DNA of 64,000 nt from Fasciola hepatica (Eukaryota; Platyhelminthes; Trematoda; Plagiorchiida; Fasciolidae). Position numbers and translations under genes: made by a program. Below the pieces are notes generated by a model. The model made no database searches. It had not been told where the DNA came from and was given only the letters and a program-made list of their open reading frames with translations. The stretch covers positions 496,001 through 560,000 of the forward strand of contig CANUEZ040000014.1 of the NCBI GenBank assembly GCA_948099385.1, read 5' to 3'. Positions 1 to 12,300 of the stretch are shown here, one piece after another; position 1 is the first letter of the stretch, and the number at the start of each line of letters is the position of its first letter.

Positions 1-1270
1 CTGCAGTGCCGAACTACGTGATCTATTCTTCAAGATATTGTGGAAGAACAGAAGGTTACATCTTATGCAACGGGCAACTGACAGGCAAGTCTGAAACGGT
101 CGGCTGGACGAACCAAGCCGCTCAAAAGTCTGTCACGCGTCACGTTGGAGACAGTCAGGCCATAAAAACAGCTACTGGACAACCGGAGGCCGCCAACGTG
201 CCCGATATATAACGAGAGCCACTGCATAGCACCCCACGGGGAGTTCCTGACGTCAGACGTACCTGCAAGATGGGCAGAAGCCCGAAGAAGGCGGTCATGC
301 CTCAGACATTTGAACGAAAGCCACGGAGCGATTGACTGCAAGTCAAAAACGGTCCACGGTATTGAAAGCTGCGTCAGTCGTCATCATCATCAAAGACCCC
401 ACATGGATGGCGAACCTCCGGTGCCACTGGAAGCAGTGAAAGGAGACAGTACTTCGTAACCGAGGCGCGGCGAAGCAGAGCCTGCCTTGAGGTACCGCCC
501 AACAAAATCAAGGCCGGGAAAAAAGAGTTTTTGGATCTACCCTTTGCGACAACGGATGGGACGTTAAGCTCACTCGAGCAGAGGCCATAAAATACCTCGA
601 TCTATGTTAGCAAAATGGCCAGTTGACAGTATACACCCTGAGGAGGGCCAAAGATAGCCAACGCGGTAAATGACGCATTCAAGCTAGATGCGCTGAGCAA
701 CTCTAAGTCCGTGGGCATGGAGAAAGCTGTGATTGTTGAGTCGAAGCTCATACCCATGAGTACAGAAGACGGCCCCATCTGGGAGACCTACAGATCAAAA
801 CCATAAAAAAGGTTGATGTTGCTCATCAGAGGTGGCAAGCCAGAGACTGGCTGGGTTGCTTATCAGGGACTGGACGGTCATGAACATCCTCAAGCTGTTT
901 GTACAGTGTTACTACTTGCAAAACGCATCAGGCCCTGATGATGAACTGGGTAGTTCAGAGCGTATGGTCCCCGACAGAAGGAATACAGTGTTTGATGCAA
1001 AATTATGGGACTTGCAGCCACCGGGCACCAGCTTTTCGGCAGAAGTTACCGGGGTCAAAATTAGCTCCGCCATGGGGCAGTTTCTTCCAGAATGGCTTTT
1101 CAAGTAGCAATAATCATATAGCTGAGGGTTTAGTTTGTGGAGAAACACGTGATCTCGACTGAAAACACTTTCTGCTCCGACCGCGTGCACATATTTTTAT
1201 GGTCCTTTTGAGCGACGGACTGCGCTTTCATCTGTGCCTTTAGACGTGAGTTGCAGCTTGCACCGGGGCC
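1..1270. other. Unassigned stretch, no recognisable gene
   Basis: No reading frame longer than about 90 codons occurs on either strand, and none of the translations resembles a family I know. One frame on + is open from about 650 to 800, but it has no recognisable motif. The stretch is probably decayed repeat or intergenic DNA. It is followed by a short TTA run of the kind that ends LINE-type repeats in this window, so it may be the body of an unrecognised non-LTR element. Confidence 0.5.
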
Positions 1271-1285
1271 ATCCCTAATGAACCG

Positions 1286-1305
1286 TTGTTATTATTATTA
1301 TTATA
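1286..1305 (+). repeat. Short (TTA)n microsatellite
   Basis: Five to six TTA units. The same tail type ends family B copies at 14.34 and 19.96 kb, and a longer run lies at 54.02 kb. It could mark the 3' end of a decayed non-LTR insertion lying upstream. The 250 bp that follow hold nothing I recognise. Confidence 0.6.
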
Positions 1306-1589
1306 AGAAATAGGACGGATGGAGAAGAAACAACCTTTTGACTTGATGAAAATAGGTTAAACGCCTAGAAACGATCGTTTACATGCCTAAAATTTTCGAC
1401 GCTGGGGAACCCCTGTACACGATGTTTGTACATCGTTGCGTGCGTCGTGACAGAATCTGAGGAATATATCACTTTTGTTATTATGGCTCTTATTCAGAAG
1501 AAAGATATCGAGGAGCGGGACACGGAAGAGGTGAGGTAGGTGAGACGAACTCTATACCGCTTTGTTGGGGGCCCTTTGAATCCTATCTG

Positions 1590-1930
1590 TCTTGAAGTCC
1601 TAAGGCAGTGCATAGGTACGAGGCTAGAGCCCAAAAGTCCTCGAATCTTGTGATTATCTTGTTACTTGAATGCCACCGGTGATCTGGTAGATAGTTACCC
1701 GGATACTTGGGGAACGAGAAAGGGGAAGAGGGTCCAAAATACAAATCTGGACAGTATTTTTTGCATCTGGTGTAGCCGGAGATCTGGAAAAGAAAAACCG
1801 GAAAGCTCGAAGGGGTTCGGGATAATTACCTTGACTGCCTTTTGCTTCTTGTATTGCTGCTGAGCTGGAAGGCAGTTCGCTGGACGGTGGAAGATGTCTC
1901 TCCATTTGGCTTGATAGCACACATGATTCT
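1590..1930 (-). repeat. Family D tandem repeat (units about 90 bp), minus copy
   Basis: The reverse complement of this stretch aligns closely with 29,424-29,710 on the + strand. Both show successive degenerate units built around a TATCT-CCAG start, an ATACCAGATGCAAGA-like middle and a TTTGTATTTTGAACC-like end. Unit length is roughly 85-95 bp, with about three units here. I infer a minisatellite-like array carried inside a mobile element, because the flanking sequence (ATAATCACAAGAT and the following 40 bp) is shared as well. The open frames here are artefacts of the repeat. Confidence 0.6.
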
Positions 1931-2510
1931 GATTTTTTAAACCCATCGGGTTTCGAACGGCGAGGTTGGAGGACCGCGAGAAGCCTTCCCATCAGTTTGG
2001 TTCAGCAACTCATGGTCGTGGACAAGACCATAGCGCATTATCTGACTACCGTACTTCAGGGGAAGACCGATGTTAGCACCAAAAATTATCGAAAAAGCAC
2101 CCCCAGTGATGTCAAAGAGGAATCCCAAAATCATATTCACCACCCGAAAGGCAGACGCCCCTGAAAGTTGGTGATGGTTGGAGAAGAATAGGTTACTATC
2201 TAACCAGATACCGAGTAACATGTGTCGGTTGACTTTTGCGGTGCGGCTGCCCCGTAAGTGGAGAAAATGTGACCAGTAACCTTGTCGAACAGTATGCTCC
2301 AGCATCGGTCATCGTTAACTGAGAGGTTCTAATCCCAGGACCAGCGTTTTTTTCCATAGACGGCTGTTTGTGGGTTTTCATTGGTCGAACTTCAGAGGGT
2401 TAGATCGTCGGCACACATGGCAAGTTCACATTAAGAGTTGTCAGATCATTTGTGTGGATCAAGAATAGAGGAGAACCCAAGATCAATTTATGTGAGACAA
2501 TATTTATTCC
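1930..2510 (-). pseudogene. CR1-like LINE reverse transcriptase fragment (palm end and thumb)
   Basis: This is a minus-strand remnant of a non-LTR retrotransposon reverse transcriptase. Reading from 2,500 downwards, the translation shows a motif-B-like ILGSPLFLIHTNDLTTL. After a frameshift follows CADDLTL, which equals the FADD catalytic motif. The thumb follows, with LGIWLDSNLFFSNHHQLS and then FSIIFGANIGLPLKYGSQI, which matches the RPLLEYG region of CR1 elements. At least one frameshift and loss of the expected motif spacing make it non-functional. The endonuclease and upstream palm are not recognisable beyond 2,510. Confidence 0.7.
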
Positions 2511-3640
2511 TGGGGAAGGTTTGAAAGCAATATTTCCTAACTTATCTGCAAAGGTTTCGGGATATTTTACGGATTGAAGTAGTATTCTCCCGCACAGGAT
2601 ATCACGGAAACAGAGGGCTGATATGGCGCACAAAATACAGCAGTATTTCGAATATCGCGCACAAATATGTACGACATAGAAATAAGTTAACATACCAGAG
2701 GTGGTAACAGTCAAATAATTAATCACATGAATGCCACATTCTCCGCTCGTTGAGCTTAGCCCCTAATGCCGGTGTCTTCTTACAGGCAACGCCTCGATTC
2801 TTGGTGACCTGACTGTACATTCTTCAGAAAGCTCTCCAGATCCAGATCACCCGTTATTATCTGGAATAGTACCATAAGCGGACGCAACAACCGTGGGATC
2901 GTTCTGGGACTGACCTTTTGTGTTCAGCTGTACCTAATGGGTATGTCTTTGATGACCGGATAGGTCATGACAATCGAGTATGGTCACCGTTCGATTACCG
3001 CTCCATGCCAGAACTATGCCACTGGGCGACCGTGAATAATTCTTCATGAAAAGGCCTACACCAGCAGAAGAACACCACCAGAAGTGGACCTCAGGCAACA
3101 AGATTTGAGCCCTTTCGCCGGGCTCTTGTCGGTAGAGCTCTGACAAGAATTGTGATATAGTATCAAGAAATAACCGATGGCTCTGCCTTGCTGAACAGAG
3201 GATCAAGGATCAGCAGATAACCAGTGGAGTTTAGGGGTATGAAAATGTTCTCAGCAAGCCCAATAAGCTGAGGATGGCGGGTGAACTATACAAACGGCAA
3301 AAATAAATTCCCGTCAACCGGCCGGTGGGGAACTTAGAAGCGGGGTGGGTGCCCTTACTTGCAACGAATACTGTGGGCACTACTTTCCTACTGAAGGGTT
3401 TGCGAAGTTTGGTCCGTGTGAACTAGGATGAGGATAACTTCCTCCAGAATAGACCTGGTCAGCGAGAGGCTGCATCAACAACTTCCAGGCATAATAATTG
3501 CCCAGAAATGGACAACTGTGATCTGTATGAACTCGTTGCCGTGGTTGGCACAGGACCGGCCGCGGCTGACAAGTGCCGGACCCTAATTGCTTTCCGCTCA
3601 GGTACCTCTGGTTGTTCACGGCATAACTGACAATATCCGA
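2511..3640. other. Unassigned stretch between LINE fragments
   Basis: Short open frames exist on the minus strand (2,934-3,206 and 3,380-3,619), but their translations match nothing I recognise. Given CR1 fragments on both sides it is probably decayed retroelement sequence. No microsatellite, inverted repeat or RNA gene was seen. Confidence 0.4.
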
Positions 3641-3889
3641 GTATGGTTCAGGACATCAGACTAATAATCGAGTCAAGGACTTCATTTTTTCGAGTTCCAA
3701 GTGCCCGGTATAAGAGCCTTAAAGCACGGTCAAAAGAAGCTCCTGGAGAACCGTAACAAGATCACAAAAGCCTAGCAGTCCTTCTGGAGTGACCGAAGAA
3801 ATTTCTGTGAGTAAAATCCGAGAACCTTGGCTTCTATTCTTTTTCCCATATACCGAACAAAGCCGAGGTCGCATGTGCAAATCAGTTAC

Positions 3890-4175
3890 TTCGTAACACG
3901 CACTAAGTATGGGCTGTGTACAAGGAAGACAGAAACAGGGCCCATGCCATGCAACGAGGAGCGGAGTACGAGTATGGAAAGAAGCTCGTCAGTAATGAAA
4001 CGGCAGACCCCAAGAAGTTCTTCGCTCATGTGCAGCCCAAGAAAACGGCAAGCGAAAGCGCAGGCGCCTTGGAAGAGCCTGACGGAAGTGTCGCTCTTGA
4101 TGATAAAGACGTGGCCGAAACCTTGCCCGCTTCTTTAGGAGCGTGTACGTCGAAAGCAGATACTTAGTTTAATGG
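3890..4175 (+). pseudogene. CR1-like LINE ORF2 linker fragment
   Basis: This fragment covers the region between the endonuclease and reverse transcriptase of a CR1-like ORF2. The translation has a YKEDRNRAHAMQRGAEYEYG segment, then PKKFFAHVQPKK, then LEEPDGSVALDDKDVAE. This is the usual order of the basic helical linker and the 'G.L..PDG....D...A..L..FF.SV' block. A one-base shift restores FFRSVYVES just before a stop near 4,172. No reverse transcriptase follows directly; the sequence passes into family A' DNA at about 4,190. It is a fossil fragment. Confidence 0.65.
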
Positions 4176-4190
4176 GATCAGATATAAGGT

Positions 4191-5330
4191 GTGAGCCATT
4201 GCATCAGGAGCTTACTGACCACCACCCCCTCTCCAGTACATCCTCCTTGTCAAGGCTCCTTCCGTCAACTATCAACCTCCGCTTCCAAGGATAACAACGA
4301 TATTCAGGCCCAACCCACTGTTACCCTAGAGCCATTAAAGTCCAGTGCATTCAGGCCTGCTGCCGCCTATGTCAACACTGCCAACTGTCTCAACTGCGTA
4401 AAAGACCCCAGGGAAATCTGTTGCCAACAGTCCGCTTCGTCCTGACTCATGTCTCATCATCTTGCGGGCACAAACCTTTCATGGACCATGATGTACTATA
4501 TAGCCAAGAGACCTCTCTACCGACAGGATACTGTGCACACTCACAGATTTTAGCTACTCCGGCTACTATCGTAATCCTCCCACTACTCATTCCAGAGCCA
4601 CATCTGGAACCTCCTCTACGCACTCTGAGTATACCCCAAACAATCCGTGGCTACCGGTGGGTAGGACACAACCCTGCTTCACCTTAAGGCAGCCGAATCC
4701 GCCTCGCTGTTTGACAATGGTGCGTCGACTAGTCGACAAGGTTTTCCCAATTTCACAATGCAACACGGGAAAAAACAGCCGCTAAGTAACGCCCCATCAC
4801 ACATCGAGACCAAACGTACCACACCCAAAGAGTATGCCAAAACAGTTTTCAAACTATCCGGCTGAATGCCGGTCTCCCCTGCCAAACCTCTGTAACCAAC
4901 TTCCCTCTCTTCCAACGACTCATTTACACAATTCCCGGTTGAATGATAAACAACGGCCTCGATTGTTCAACTCCGCGCTTTTCCCCGAACAGCTGATGGG
5001 CCAGCCCAATAAACCACAGTTATTTCGTCGGTGCTGGTCGAGCGGTAACTACCAGCCTATTGTGCATCCCGTTGAACCTAGTCACTAGTACCTCCTGCCA
5101 TCTCGCCTGCAATCGCCCGTCACCTTAACATCCAATCCCCCACCTGGTCACTTCACCCACTCCGGAAATCCCATGCCCAGAAGTGACCACGTTTTTCTTG
5201 ACAGCACCCCTCAACCCGACCTCACCTGCTTGTCAACAACCCTCACTCCGCACTGCCAGCCTCCCATTTCAGACTCTGAATTAGACTCCATCACTCCTAT
5301 GCATGGAAACCCTGACACTGTGCCCATCTA
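4191..5330 (+). pseudogene. Decayed ORF1 of family A' LINE (Pro/Ser/Thr-rich part)
   Basis: The sequence is low-complexity in all forward frames, rich in Pro, Ser and Thr codons, and lies directly before the endonuclease of the same decayed LINE. This matches the long disordered C-terminal half of ORF1 in the intact relative at 7,574-9,364. Stops are frequent and the structured N-terminal part of ORF1 is not recognisable. The assignment rests on position and composition rather than on a clear alignment. Confidence 0.45.
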
Positions 5331-5399
5331 CTAATGTTTGCCATCTTGGTAATGTTAGCCACCTGCGCCCGCCGATGATAGTTCCTGCCCCATGCCACG

Positions 5400-6085
5400 A
5401 ATATTCAGCCGCACTCACCTTGCTCCTCATCATTGCTTGCTCACTACTGAATGAAGCCCATACTCTCCGTAATATAGTGCTATCATCCGACTTCAAAGTC
5501 ACTGTCACAGCCGGAACTTAGATAAATGACTCTGTCCCCTCAGACAAAACCTCTGTTGCTGGTGGCCAAACCTTCATAAACGACAGTCATCATCGTGCAG
5601 CGGGCTGCCTTATACACATTAAACACAGTGTGCATACCGTTCTCTCTGATCCAACATCGGATGCAGTCCAGGACTCGCCATGGATAACGGTTCTTCTGGA
5701 TAACCCTCCACTCCATATTGGCTGCTTTCATCGACCACTCAATTCAAACATCTCGGATCTCGCCCAAGTAGACAACACTTTTTGCTACTTCGCGCTACCC
5801 CCTTCTCCGTCAAAACTCATTGCCGGCGCTTTCGTTGAGCCAAATATCTGCCTAGACACAATGTTATCAGCCCAACGCTACACAAAATTCGTTTCGTCAA
5901 TACGCGCAGGAAGCTGGACCCAGCACGTTGTGACCCCAACAAGAGGGCGCAGCATACTTGACTTGGTATTTACCACTGGCTTATGGCATGTGACAACTAC
6001 TACCCTCGATCTCTTTCCAGACAGGGACCACAGAATGGTACCCTGTAGATTCGCAGCCAGGCCCATAGACCCTTTATTTAATTGA
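5400..6085 (+). pseudogene. Decayed APE-type endonuclease domain of family A' LINE
   Basis: The translation aligns block by block with residues 230-450 of the intact ORF2. It has a LTLLLIIACSLLNEAHTLR start and a stop at 5,518-5,520 where the intact protein has the Trp of its ETWL block. It then shows AAGCLIHIKHSVHTVLSD and HIGCFHRPLNSN (equivalent to GCIYRPPNQ). IRAGSWTQHVVTPTRGRSILDL follows in shortened form, and finally DRDHRMV, where the intact copy has SDHKMV. The GDFN block has become AGAFVEP, so a catalytic Asp is lost. Two frames are needed to read it. Confidence 0.8.
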
Positions 6086-6211
6086 CCTCAACAGCCCCTA
6101 CACACGATCAACTAGATATGCCCCGAGCCCACGAGTCGCTCCCTTAGCTGGGACGACTACTTCCTGCAGCACAACCCACAGCTTGCTACTGACCATCTCT
6201 ACAATAGGCTA

Positions 6212-7430
6212 TTGGGTGGCCAGTCATCAATCACCACCATCGGGACCGACCACTCTCAAGACGGCAGCTCTTATCTAATAAGATTGCAAAATAAACATGT
6301 AAAACTGCGGGAGATCTATAACAAAACCAGGGATTTCTCCATATTGTCGCAAATCCACTCCCTCTCTGTGAACATCAATCTTCGAACTAATGAACTGTTG
6401 AAGAGGCAGGAGCTTTCGGCCTTGAATTCCATTGAGAGATTTTACCGCTTGGCCTCGCTGGTGAAAAGCAGAAAACAGAGGGAGTCTTCTGGGATACCCC
6501 ACTTAATTTTTAGAACAGTAGACAAATTCAACCTTCAGCCGAAATCTCTGAGGTGCTCAATACCTTCTTCTCAGAATCCGTGACTACTGACGCCACTCCA
6601 AATCCATCCCCGGTTCAGGTTCTCTATGACATAGAACTAAGTTTGAACGACGTGACTTATCTGCTGCGAGTTAGATCCTTCTCCCGCCCTGACTATGACG
6701 GCATTTCACCATTACTCTTTCAACTCGGTGGAAATGACGTCGCTACTATCATTAGGGATCTCAATAACTCATCCTTCAAGTTGGGCGCTTTTTCATTCCG
6801 ATAGAACACTTCAACAATTATTCCCATCCACAAAGAAGCCCAGCTCAAGATCCTTCAAATTATCTTCCTATTAACCGCACCCCTCTAGCTGCAAGAATAA
6901 TGGAACCTTTGGTTAGGCAGCGGAAGTCCGATTTTCTCTTGTCCCATAACCTCACTCACGGAGGCCAACATGGCTTCCTGAAATCACCTTCTTGGACCAC
7001 GTGCCAATTTGACTTCTTCTACTTACTGACCATGGCTGCTAACAACGGCAAATCAATGACTACTATTGACCCCGATATGCCCAAGGCATTCGGCCGCGTT
7101 CCTCACTCCCGGTTGTTACCAAAAAGCCGAGCCTACGGCATCCATTTTTCGCTTTCATCGTGGATCACTTCCTACCTGTCAGACCGAACCCAGGTCGTGT
7201 GTGCCACTGGCCACCGATGGCAACCCGTGCCTGTCACTAGTAGAGTTATACAAGGAAGTGTGCTTGGTCCGCTATTTTTCTTACTATACACTGACGACAT
7301 TTTTCCGGTTGTGCAGCACCGCACTCCTTTACTCTTCGCCGATGACATTAGAATCGTTTATGAGCTCCACCACGAAGACCTGAGTACAGCGCTGTCTAAC
7401 ATGGATAATGATCGTAAGAGATACAGCTAG
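6212..7430 (+). pseudogene. Decayed linker and reverse transcriptase of family A' LINE
   Basis: This continues the A' copy. The linker (6,212-6,583) includes LREIYNKTRDFSILSQIHS, matching RFTKTRDFSSYLQI of the intact ORF2. The palm spans 6,553-7,430 over two further frames, with HGGQHGFLKSPSW, DMPKAFGRVPHSRLL (motif A), VIQGSVLGPLFFLLYTDDI (motif B) and LLFADDIRIVYE (motif C). The FADD pair is preserved. The frame ends at 7,428-7,430, near where homology stops and the 5' end of the intact family A element begins. Divergence from the intact copy is high, so this is an older subfamily. Confidence 0.85.
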
Positions 7431-7573
7431 ACTGCGCTACACCGCCACGGGGTGTTCTTCGTTATCTCTCGCTAGTTATATAGGTTTCTAGGAACTTAGC
7501 TAGTTATTTAAAAAGACAAATCACCCCAAAACAATACAAGAATTCCAAAGATTTTTTTTCCAATATTTTTATC

Positions 7574-9364
7574 ATGCCTGTTACTCAAAAACTTCGACCC
7601 AAGATTAGAGTTAAGAAACCGCTAACACAACTGAAACAATGCTCTATACCATTGGTGGACCTCGCGAACGACGCTATCTTCAGTGCTCGTATTCACCAAG
7701 AGGTTGAGAATATCTCAACAAGACTCACGATTCTGGATGACAGTATCGCCAAGCTTTCTCCGCTACTGTGCCTAATGGACCCCGCGGCAAGCTATACGCA
7801 ACAGCAGCTTAAATCAGCCACGGACCTCCTTAACTCTGTTTCTACCGAGATCTTTAAGCGCACCTCAAATAGCAAAAATGCGATAGCCTTCAATCTCCCG
7901 GACAAGGCCCCAGTATCGCAACTGAAATCCACCCTGCTCAGGGCAGCTGGCATGGAACACCATCCATGCACGTGCACAAGGTTACACAAACGTTCACCAC
8001 GCCACACATGTCCCATCCTTTTCCAATTCCCTTCCGATCAAATAGCAAGAGAATTTATCAAAAGGCAATCGTCGCTTGCCCTCAACACAGCGTATAAATC
8101 GGTCAGGATTACGGCAGACAAGACTCCTCTCCAAAGAGAGGCGTCAAGGACAGCAGTAACTCCCACTAGTACCTCACAAACCGGCCCTCGGCTGAGGCTA
8201 GCCTCAGCCGTGCGATCACCTCCCCTCAACCCGGCACGCTCCGTACCAATTCAGGTGCCGGTCGACCTTGACAGCTCACCCTTGTCGGACCCCCAGGTAA
8301 CATCCAGTGGACGACAGGTACTTCTAGATGCAGCTTCGACCCCTACCCGCAGCGTATCTTCATCACCTGCCCCTAACAACGGCACGGTTGATCGGGCATT
8401 AGGGGCCTCTCCATCACCGGCCATCCCTCCACCAAGTAGGCGGGTTCGTAGGATGCAGGCTACCTCTACTCCCACTACTCCATCCGGTTGGGCCCATCCG
8501 CCTGTCCCTCCTGCCCTTACTAGATCTCTCAATTCCTCCACGAACCTTCCAGGACCAACAAAACGTGCAAGCGCGAGGCCCATTCCGGCCCATCATCACG
8601 CACAAACAGATAGAGTGGGGCCTCACTGCCAGGGCCATCCTACCATGCAATCCGAAGTAAAACCGAAAAGCAGTTGTCAAATATTTGTGGGCTCTCGGAG
8701 GCGACCGCACCGATCCACCCACAAACCTGAACCTAACCGTGCAGACTCTAGGCCTACAGAGGGCACTAGCTCAAAGATACAAGCGTCCAGCCCACTCGAG
8801 CTGCGCTCGAATTGTCAGACAACTCACAATAGGGTCCGACCCACGCACAATCCCACTCAATATAAAGCCTTCCCAGAGACCCAGTGGCCGGCTCTCGACC
8901 CGTGTTCAACACCATCACGTATGCCTCCACGGATAATACAGTTTGCCCCGATACCAAATATGATGCCGGGCGGACCTTTCTTTCCACCACTGGCCCAACA
9001 TGCCTTCGCTTCCGTGCCCTATACCTCTCGAAACGGGGTATTCGATTCTACCTCTCCGGGGGTCCTCCAAGACCCATATCACCACCAGGTTCAACCCTCC
9101 CTGTCGAATATTCCTATACTCCCATTTCCTCCTTCAGTGGACTACCTCAGTGCAGTCCGCAACCTTGGCACAAGCTTCAACTTCCACCCCGCCCCCGGAC
9201 CGCTCCCGTTTTTTCGTCCTTATCCCTCACTCAACCAAAATCCACGTATAGCATCAAGCCCCGGGCTAATGCACCAAATGTCCATAAGTCCTTACCACCT
9301 CTATCCCCCCCTAGCTCCTTCCGCGCCTCATTTACCCCCTCTAGGATTCGGCCGTTTCAATTAG
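7574..9364 (+). CDS. LINE ORF1 protein: coiled coil, RRM/CTD-like domain, Pro/Ser-rich tail
   Basis: This is presumably the RNA-binding chaperone that packages the LINE transcript. Residues 1-25 are basic (KLRPKIRVKK). Residues 35-95 have the heptad spacing of a coiled coil (EVENISTRLTILDDSIAKL). Residues 101-190 run from NAIAFNLPD through LLRAAGM to CPILFQFPSDQIAREFI and end in VRITADKTPLQRE. That is the layout of the small RRM/CTD-like domains found in L1- and CR1-type ORF1 proteins. Residues 190-596 are low-complexity, rich in Pro, Ser and Thr, and likely disordered. A CTC-type Cys cluster near residue 132 is not a full zinc knuckle. The start is the first ATG after a run of A/T-rich leader. 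The last 481 nt overlap ORF2. Confidence 0.85.
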   Translation: MPVTQKLRPKIRVKKPLTQLKQCSIPLVDLANDAIFSARIHQEVENISTRLTILDDSIAKLSPLLCLMDPAASYTQQQLKSATDLLNSVSTEIFKRTSNSKNAIAFNLPDKAPVSQLKSTLLRAAGMEHHPCTCTRLHKRSPRHTCPILFQFPSDQIAREFIKRQSSLALNTAYKSVRITADKTPLQREASRTAVTPTSTSQTGPRLRLASAVRSPPLNPARSVPIQVPVDLDSSPLSDPQVTSSGRQVLLDAASTPTRSVSSSPAPNNGTVDRALGASPSPAIPPPSRRVRRMQATSTPTTPSGWAHPPVPPALTRSLNSSTNLPGPTKRASARPIPAHHHAQTDRVGPHCQGHPTMQSEVKPKSSCQIFVGSRRRPHRSTHKPEPNRADSRPTEGTSSKIQASSPLELRSNCQTTHNRVRPTHNPTQYKAFPETQWPALDPCSTPSRMPPRIIQFAPIPNMMPGGPFFPPLAQHAFASVPYTSRNGVFDSTSPGVLQDPYHHQVQPSLSNIPILPFPPSVDYLSAVRNLGTSFNFHPAPGPLPFFRPYPSLNQNPRIASSPGLMHQMSISPYHLYPPLAPSAPHLPPLGFGRFN

Positions 9365-12300
9365 AACCCCCTAACCGCTCTTCAAATTACGCCCAATTTG
9401 AAAGCCCAGCGGCGCATTTAGTCACAGGCACAAACTCTTCATCTGAAACGCGGTTAAAACGGGTCGAGCTTCGACTGCCCATCGTAAGCCACGCCTTATT
9501 TGACGATCCTTCATCACCTCACCACAACGAAATTACGGCTCAGTCTACTGAGAACCTATCCAAAAACACCTTGTCTCTCTTACTACTTAACGTCCGCTCT
9601 CTCCTTCCAAAATTGCCCCTGCTTAGAGAGCTTACATTAGACCTACACCCTGACATTTTACTAGTTACCGAGACGTGGCTGACGGATCACACCCCATTAA
9701 ACCACGTATCCATACCCGGCTATCAGGCCACTGCCAACAGTAGATCTGACCAAAGAGGAGGCGGCTGCATCATTTACACCAAACACATATTCACGGCGAG
9801 TAGGTTCCATCATCCTATTCTAGACAACATTCCAGACTCGGTCTGGCTCACTATCAAAGAAGATCAACAACTACTTCTCGTAGGATGTATCTACCGTCCT
9901 CCAAACCAGGGCAGGCACGAGTTGACAGCAATAATAGACGCATTCAACTATGTCTCTAACCTCCCCGTAACTGCTAAAATTCTAGCTGGTGATTTCAACG
10001 TGCCTGAAATATGCTGGCATTCCATGACATCACCCCCAAAACTCCATGATTTCCTTTCGTGTATCCATGTGGGTAATTGGGTACAGCATGTTTTATCCCC
10101 CACTCGAGGGAGAAATACATTAGACCTTATCTTCTCTATTGGTATCAAGAATTTAGATACCCAAATCTTAAGTCGCTTCACCGGTAGTGACCATAAGATG
10201 GTATCCTGTGTTTTTACTGCACCTTGGCCTCACACTGATAAGTCAGCAGAAACACACCTTCCGACCACCAATAAGCAATACCATAAAGCTTGCTGGAATA
10301 GTCTACCCTCTTTTATCCGTTCCTTAAACTGGGACGAATCGTTTTTATCTAATGACCTAGAGATAGCAGCTGCCCAACTGTATACTAATCTTCACTACTG
10401 CCTCGACAAAATCAATCCAGCCTCGGGGCCTATCATACGCAAACAGCGGAACTCTCTAGATCGTCTTAACGGTAACCTAGCCAAACTCCAACGAAGATTC
10501 ACTAAGACGAGGGACTTCTCGTCGTATCTTCAAATAATACGTATATCCCGTACGATTAAATTGCGCTTGGATTCTTCTAAGAAGAAACAGGAACGAGATG
10601 CCTTAAGCCACCCAAACAAGGTGGAAGCACTGGCCAGGCTAATGAAGGTCAGAAACAAGCAACCTAACCAAGACATCCCATATTTGAACTATAATAATAA
10701 ATGCTTGCGTGACCCTCTTTTGATTACGGAGGCTTTCAGCACCTATTTTGCCTCCTCTTTAACGACGGATGACGCCACATCCTTCCCCGTTCTAGATCCG
10801 GTGACATCAGTAACTTTCTCGACGGTAGTGTTCTACCCTGAGGAGGTTTCAGTCCATGTTGCAAGAACAAGACCGTCCTGCAGGCCAGGTCCAGATGCAT
10901 TACCACCGGCCATTTTTAGTCGAGGTGGCGAAGATGTTCCAATGTTGCTGACAAACATATTCAATTTGTCACTCAGGTGCAGTGTTTTCCCTTCCCAATG
11001 GAAAACTTCAACTATCATACCGATGCACAAAAAAGGATCACGTCTAGATCCAGTTAACTATCGGCCGGTGAACCACACCCCGGTCGTGTCCAGGATCATG
11101 GAGAGAATGATCAAGGAAAGGCTGACACGTCACCTTCTTAACAATAATCTAATCAACGCTGGTCAGCATGGTTTTCTGAAAAACAGATCATGTGCGACAT
11201 GCATGACCGATTTCCTCAATCTGGTCACAGAGGCTGTCAATATTGGTAAATCGGCAATCGTGATCTTTTTGGACATGACCAAGGCGTTTGACCGGGTATC
11301 CCACGTCCGGTTACTACAGAAGATTAAAACTTATGGAATCGTGGACCCAATGCTCGCTTGGTTTGCGTCCTATTTAACATCCCGAGACCAGGTTGTAAGT
11401 ATAGGTGGAAATTTGTCCGAACCCCGTCCCGTAACCAGTGGGGTGATACAAGGTAGTGTACTGGGCCCATTACTGTTCCTAATGTACGTTAACGATATAT
11501 TTACCATTTTCCAACGGGGAGTTCCCTTCCTGTTTGCAGATGATATCAAAATCGTGTACACTTTTGATCCCGTGGCGTTAGCCTCTACCGTAGAGGACAT
11601 TACAAGGGAACTGCTCGCTCTCAGCTCCTGGAGTAATGATTGGAAAATGAGTTTTTCCGCCGAAAAAAGTAATATTATTACATATAAATGTCACGTCCCC
11701 ACTGGAAGATTTAGTATAAACGGCAAATTCATCCCCAATAACTCTCAGGTACGTGACTTGGGTCTACACTACTCATGTACGTTTGACTTTTCGGAACACG
11801 CAGCCATCCAGGTGGCTAAAGCACGCCGTACGATCGGGCTAATACACCAAACATTTATTTTGCCAGAAAGTAAACTCAACATTTTTAAGTCCCATGTTAG
11901 ACCTCTTCTGGAATACGGCGCAATCATTTGTTCCAACATGCGACAAAGGGACCGCATAGCGTTTGAGAATGTACAACGGGCATTCACGAAACAGCTCATA
12001 GGTTTTTCTACGCCCTCTAATTACATGGAACGTTGTGAGCGGCTGAAAATCGATCCCTTATGGCTACGCCGCGTAAGAAATAACCTGCTATTCTTTCACA
12101 GTATCTTGAAGAATAGATCATGTAGTTCAGCACCGCAGGTAAGAACCCTTTCTACGTATCCCTTACGTAACAATGAGTTCTTGGTGTCTGTCCCTTTGCC
12201 GAAGCTTGCTCTTCGGTCAAACTTCTTCATTAACAAGTACGCTTCATTGTGGAATAAGCTACCACAACGAATTCGGGCGTTATCACCGACATCGGTGGCT

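Noticed and set aside
8884..9570. First 228 residues of ORF2 as a functional domain
   Set aside because: They are the alternative reading of ORF1's Pro/Ser-rich tail and carry no motif; the endonuclease starts after them.
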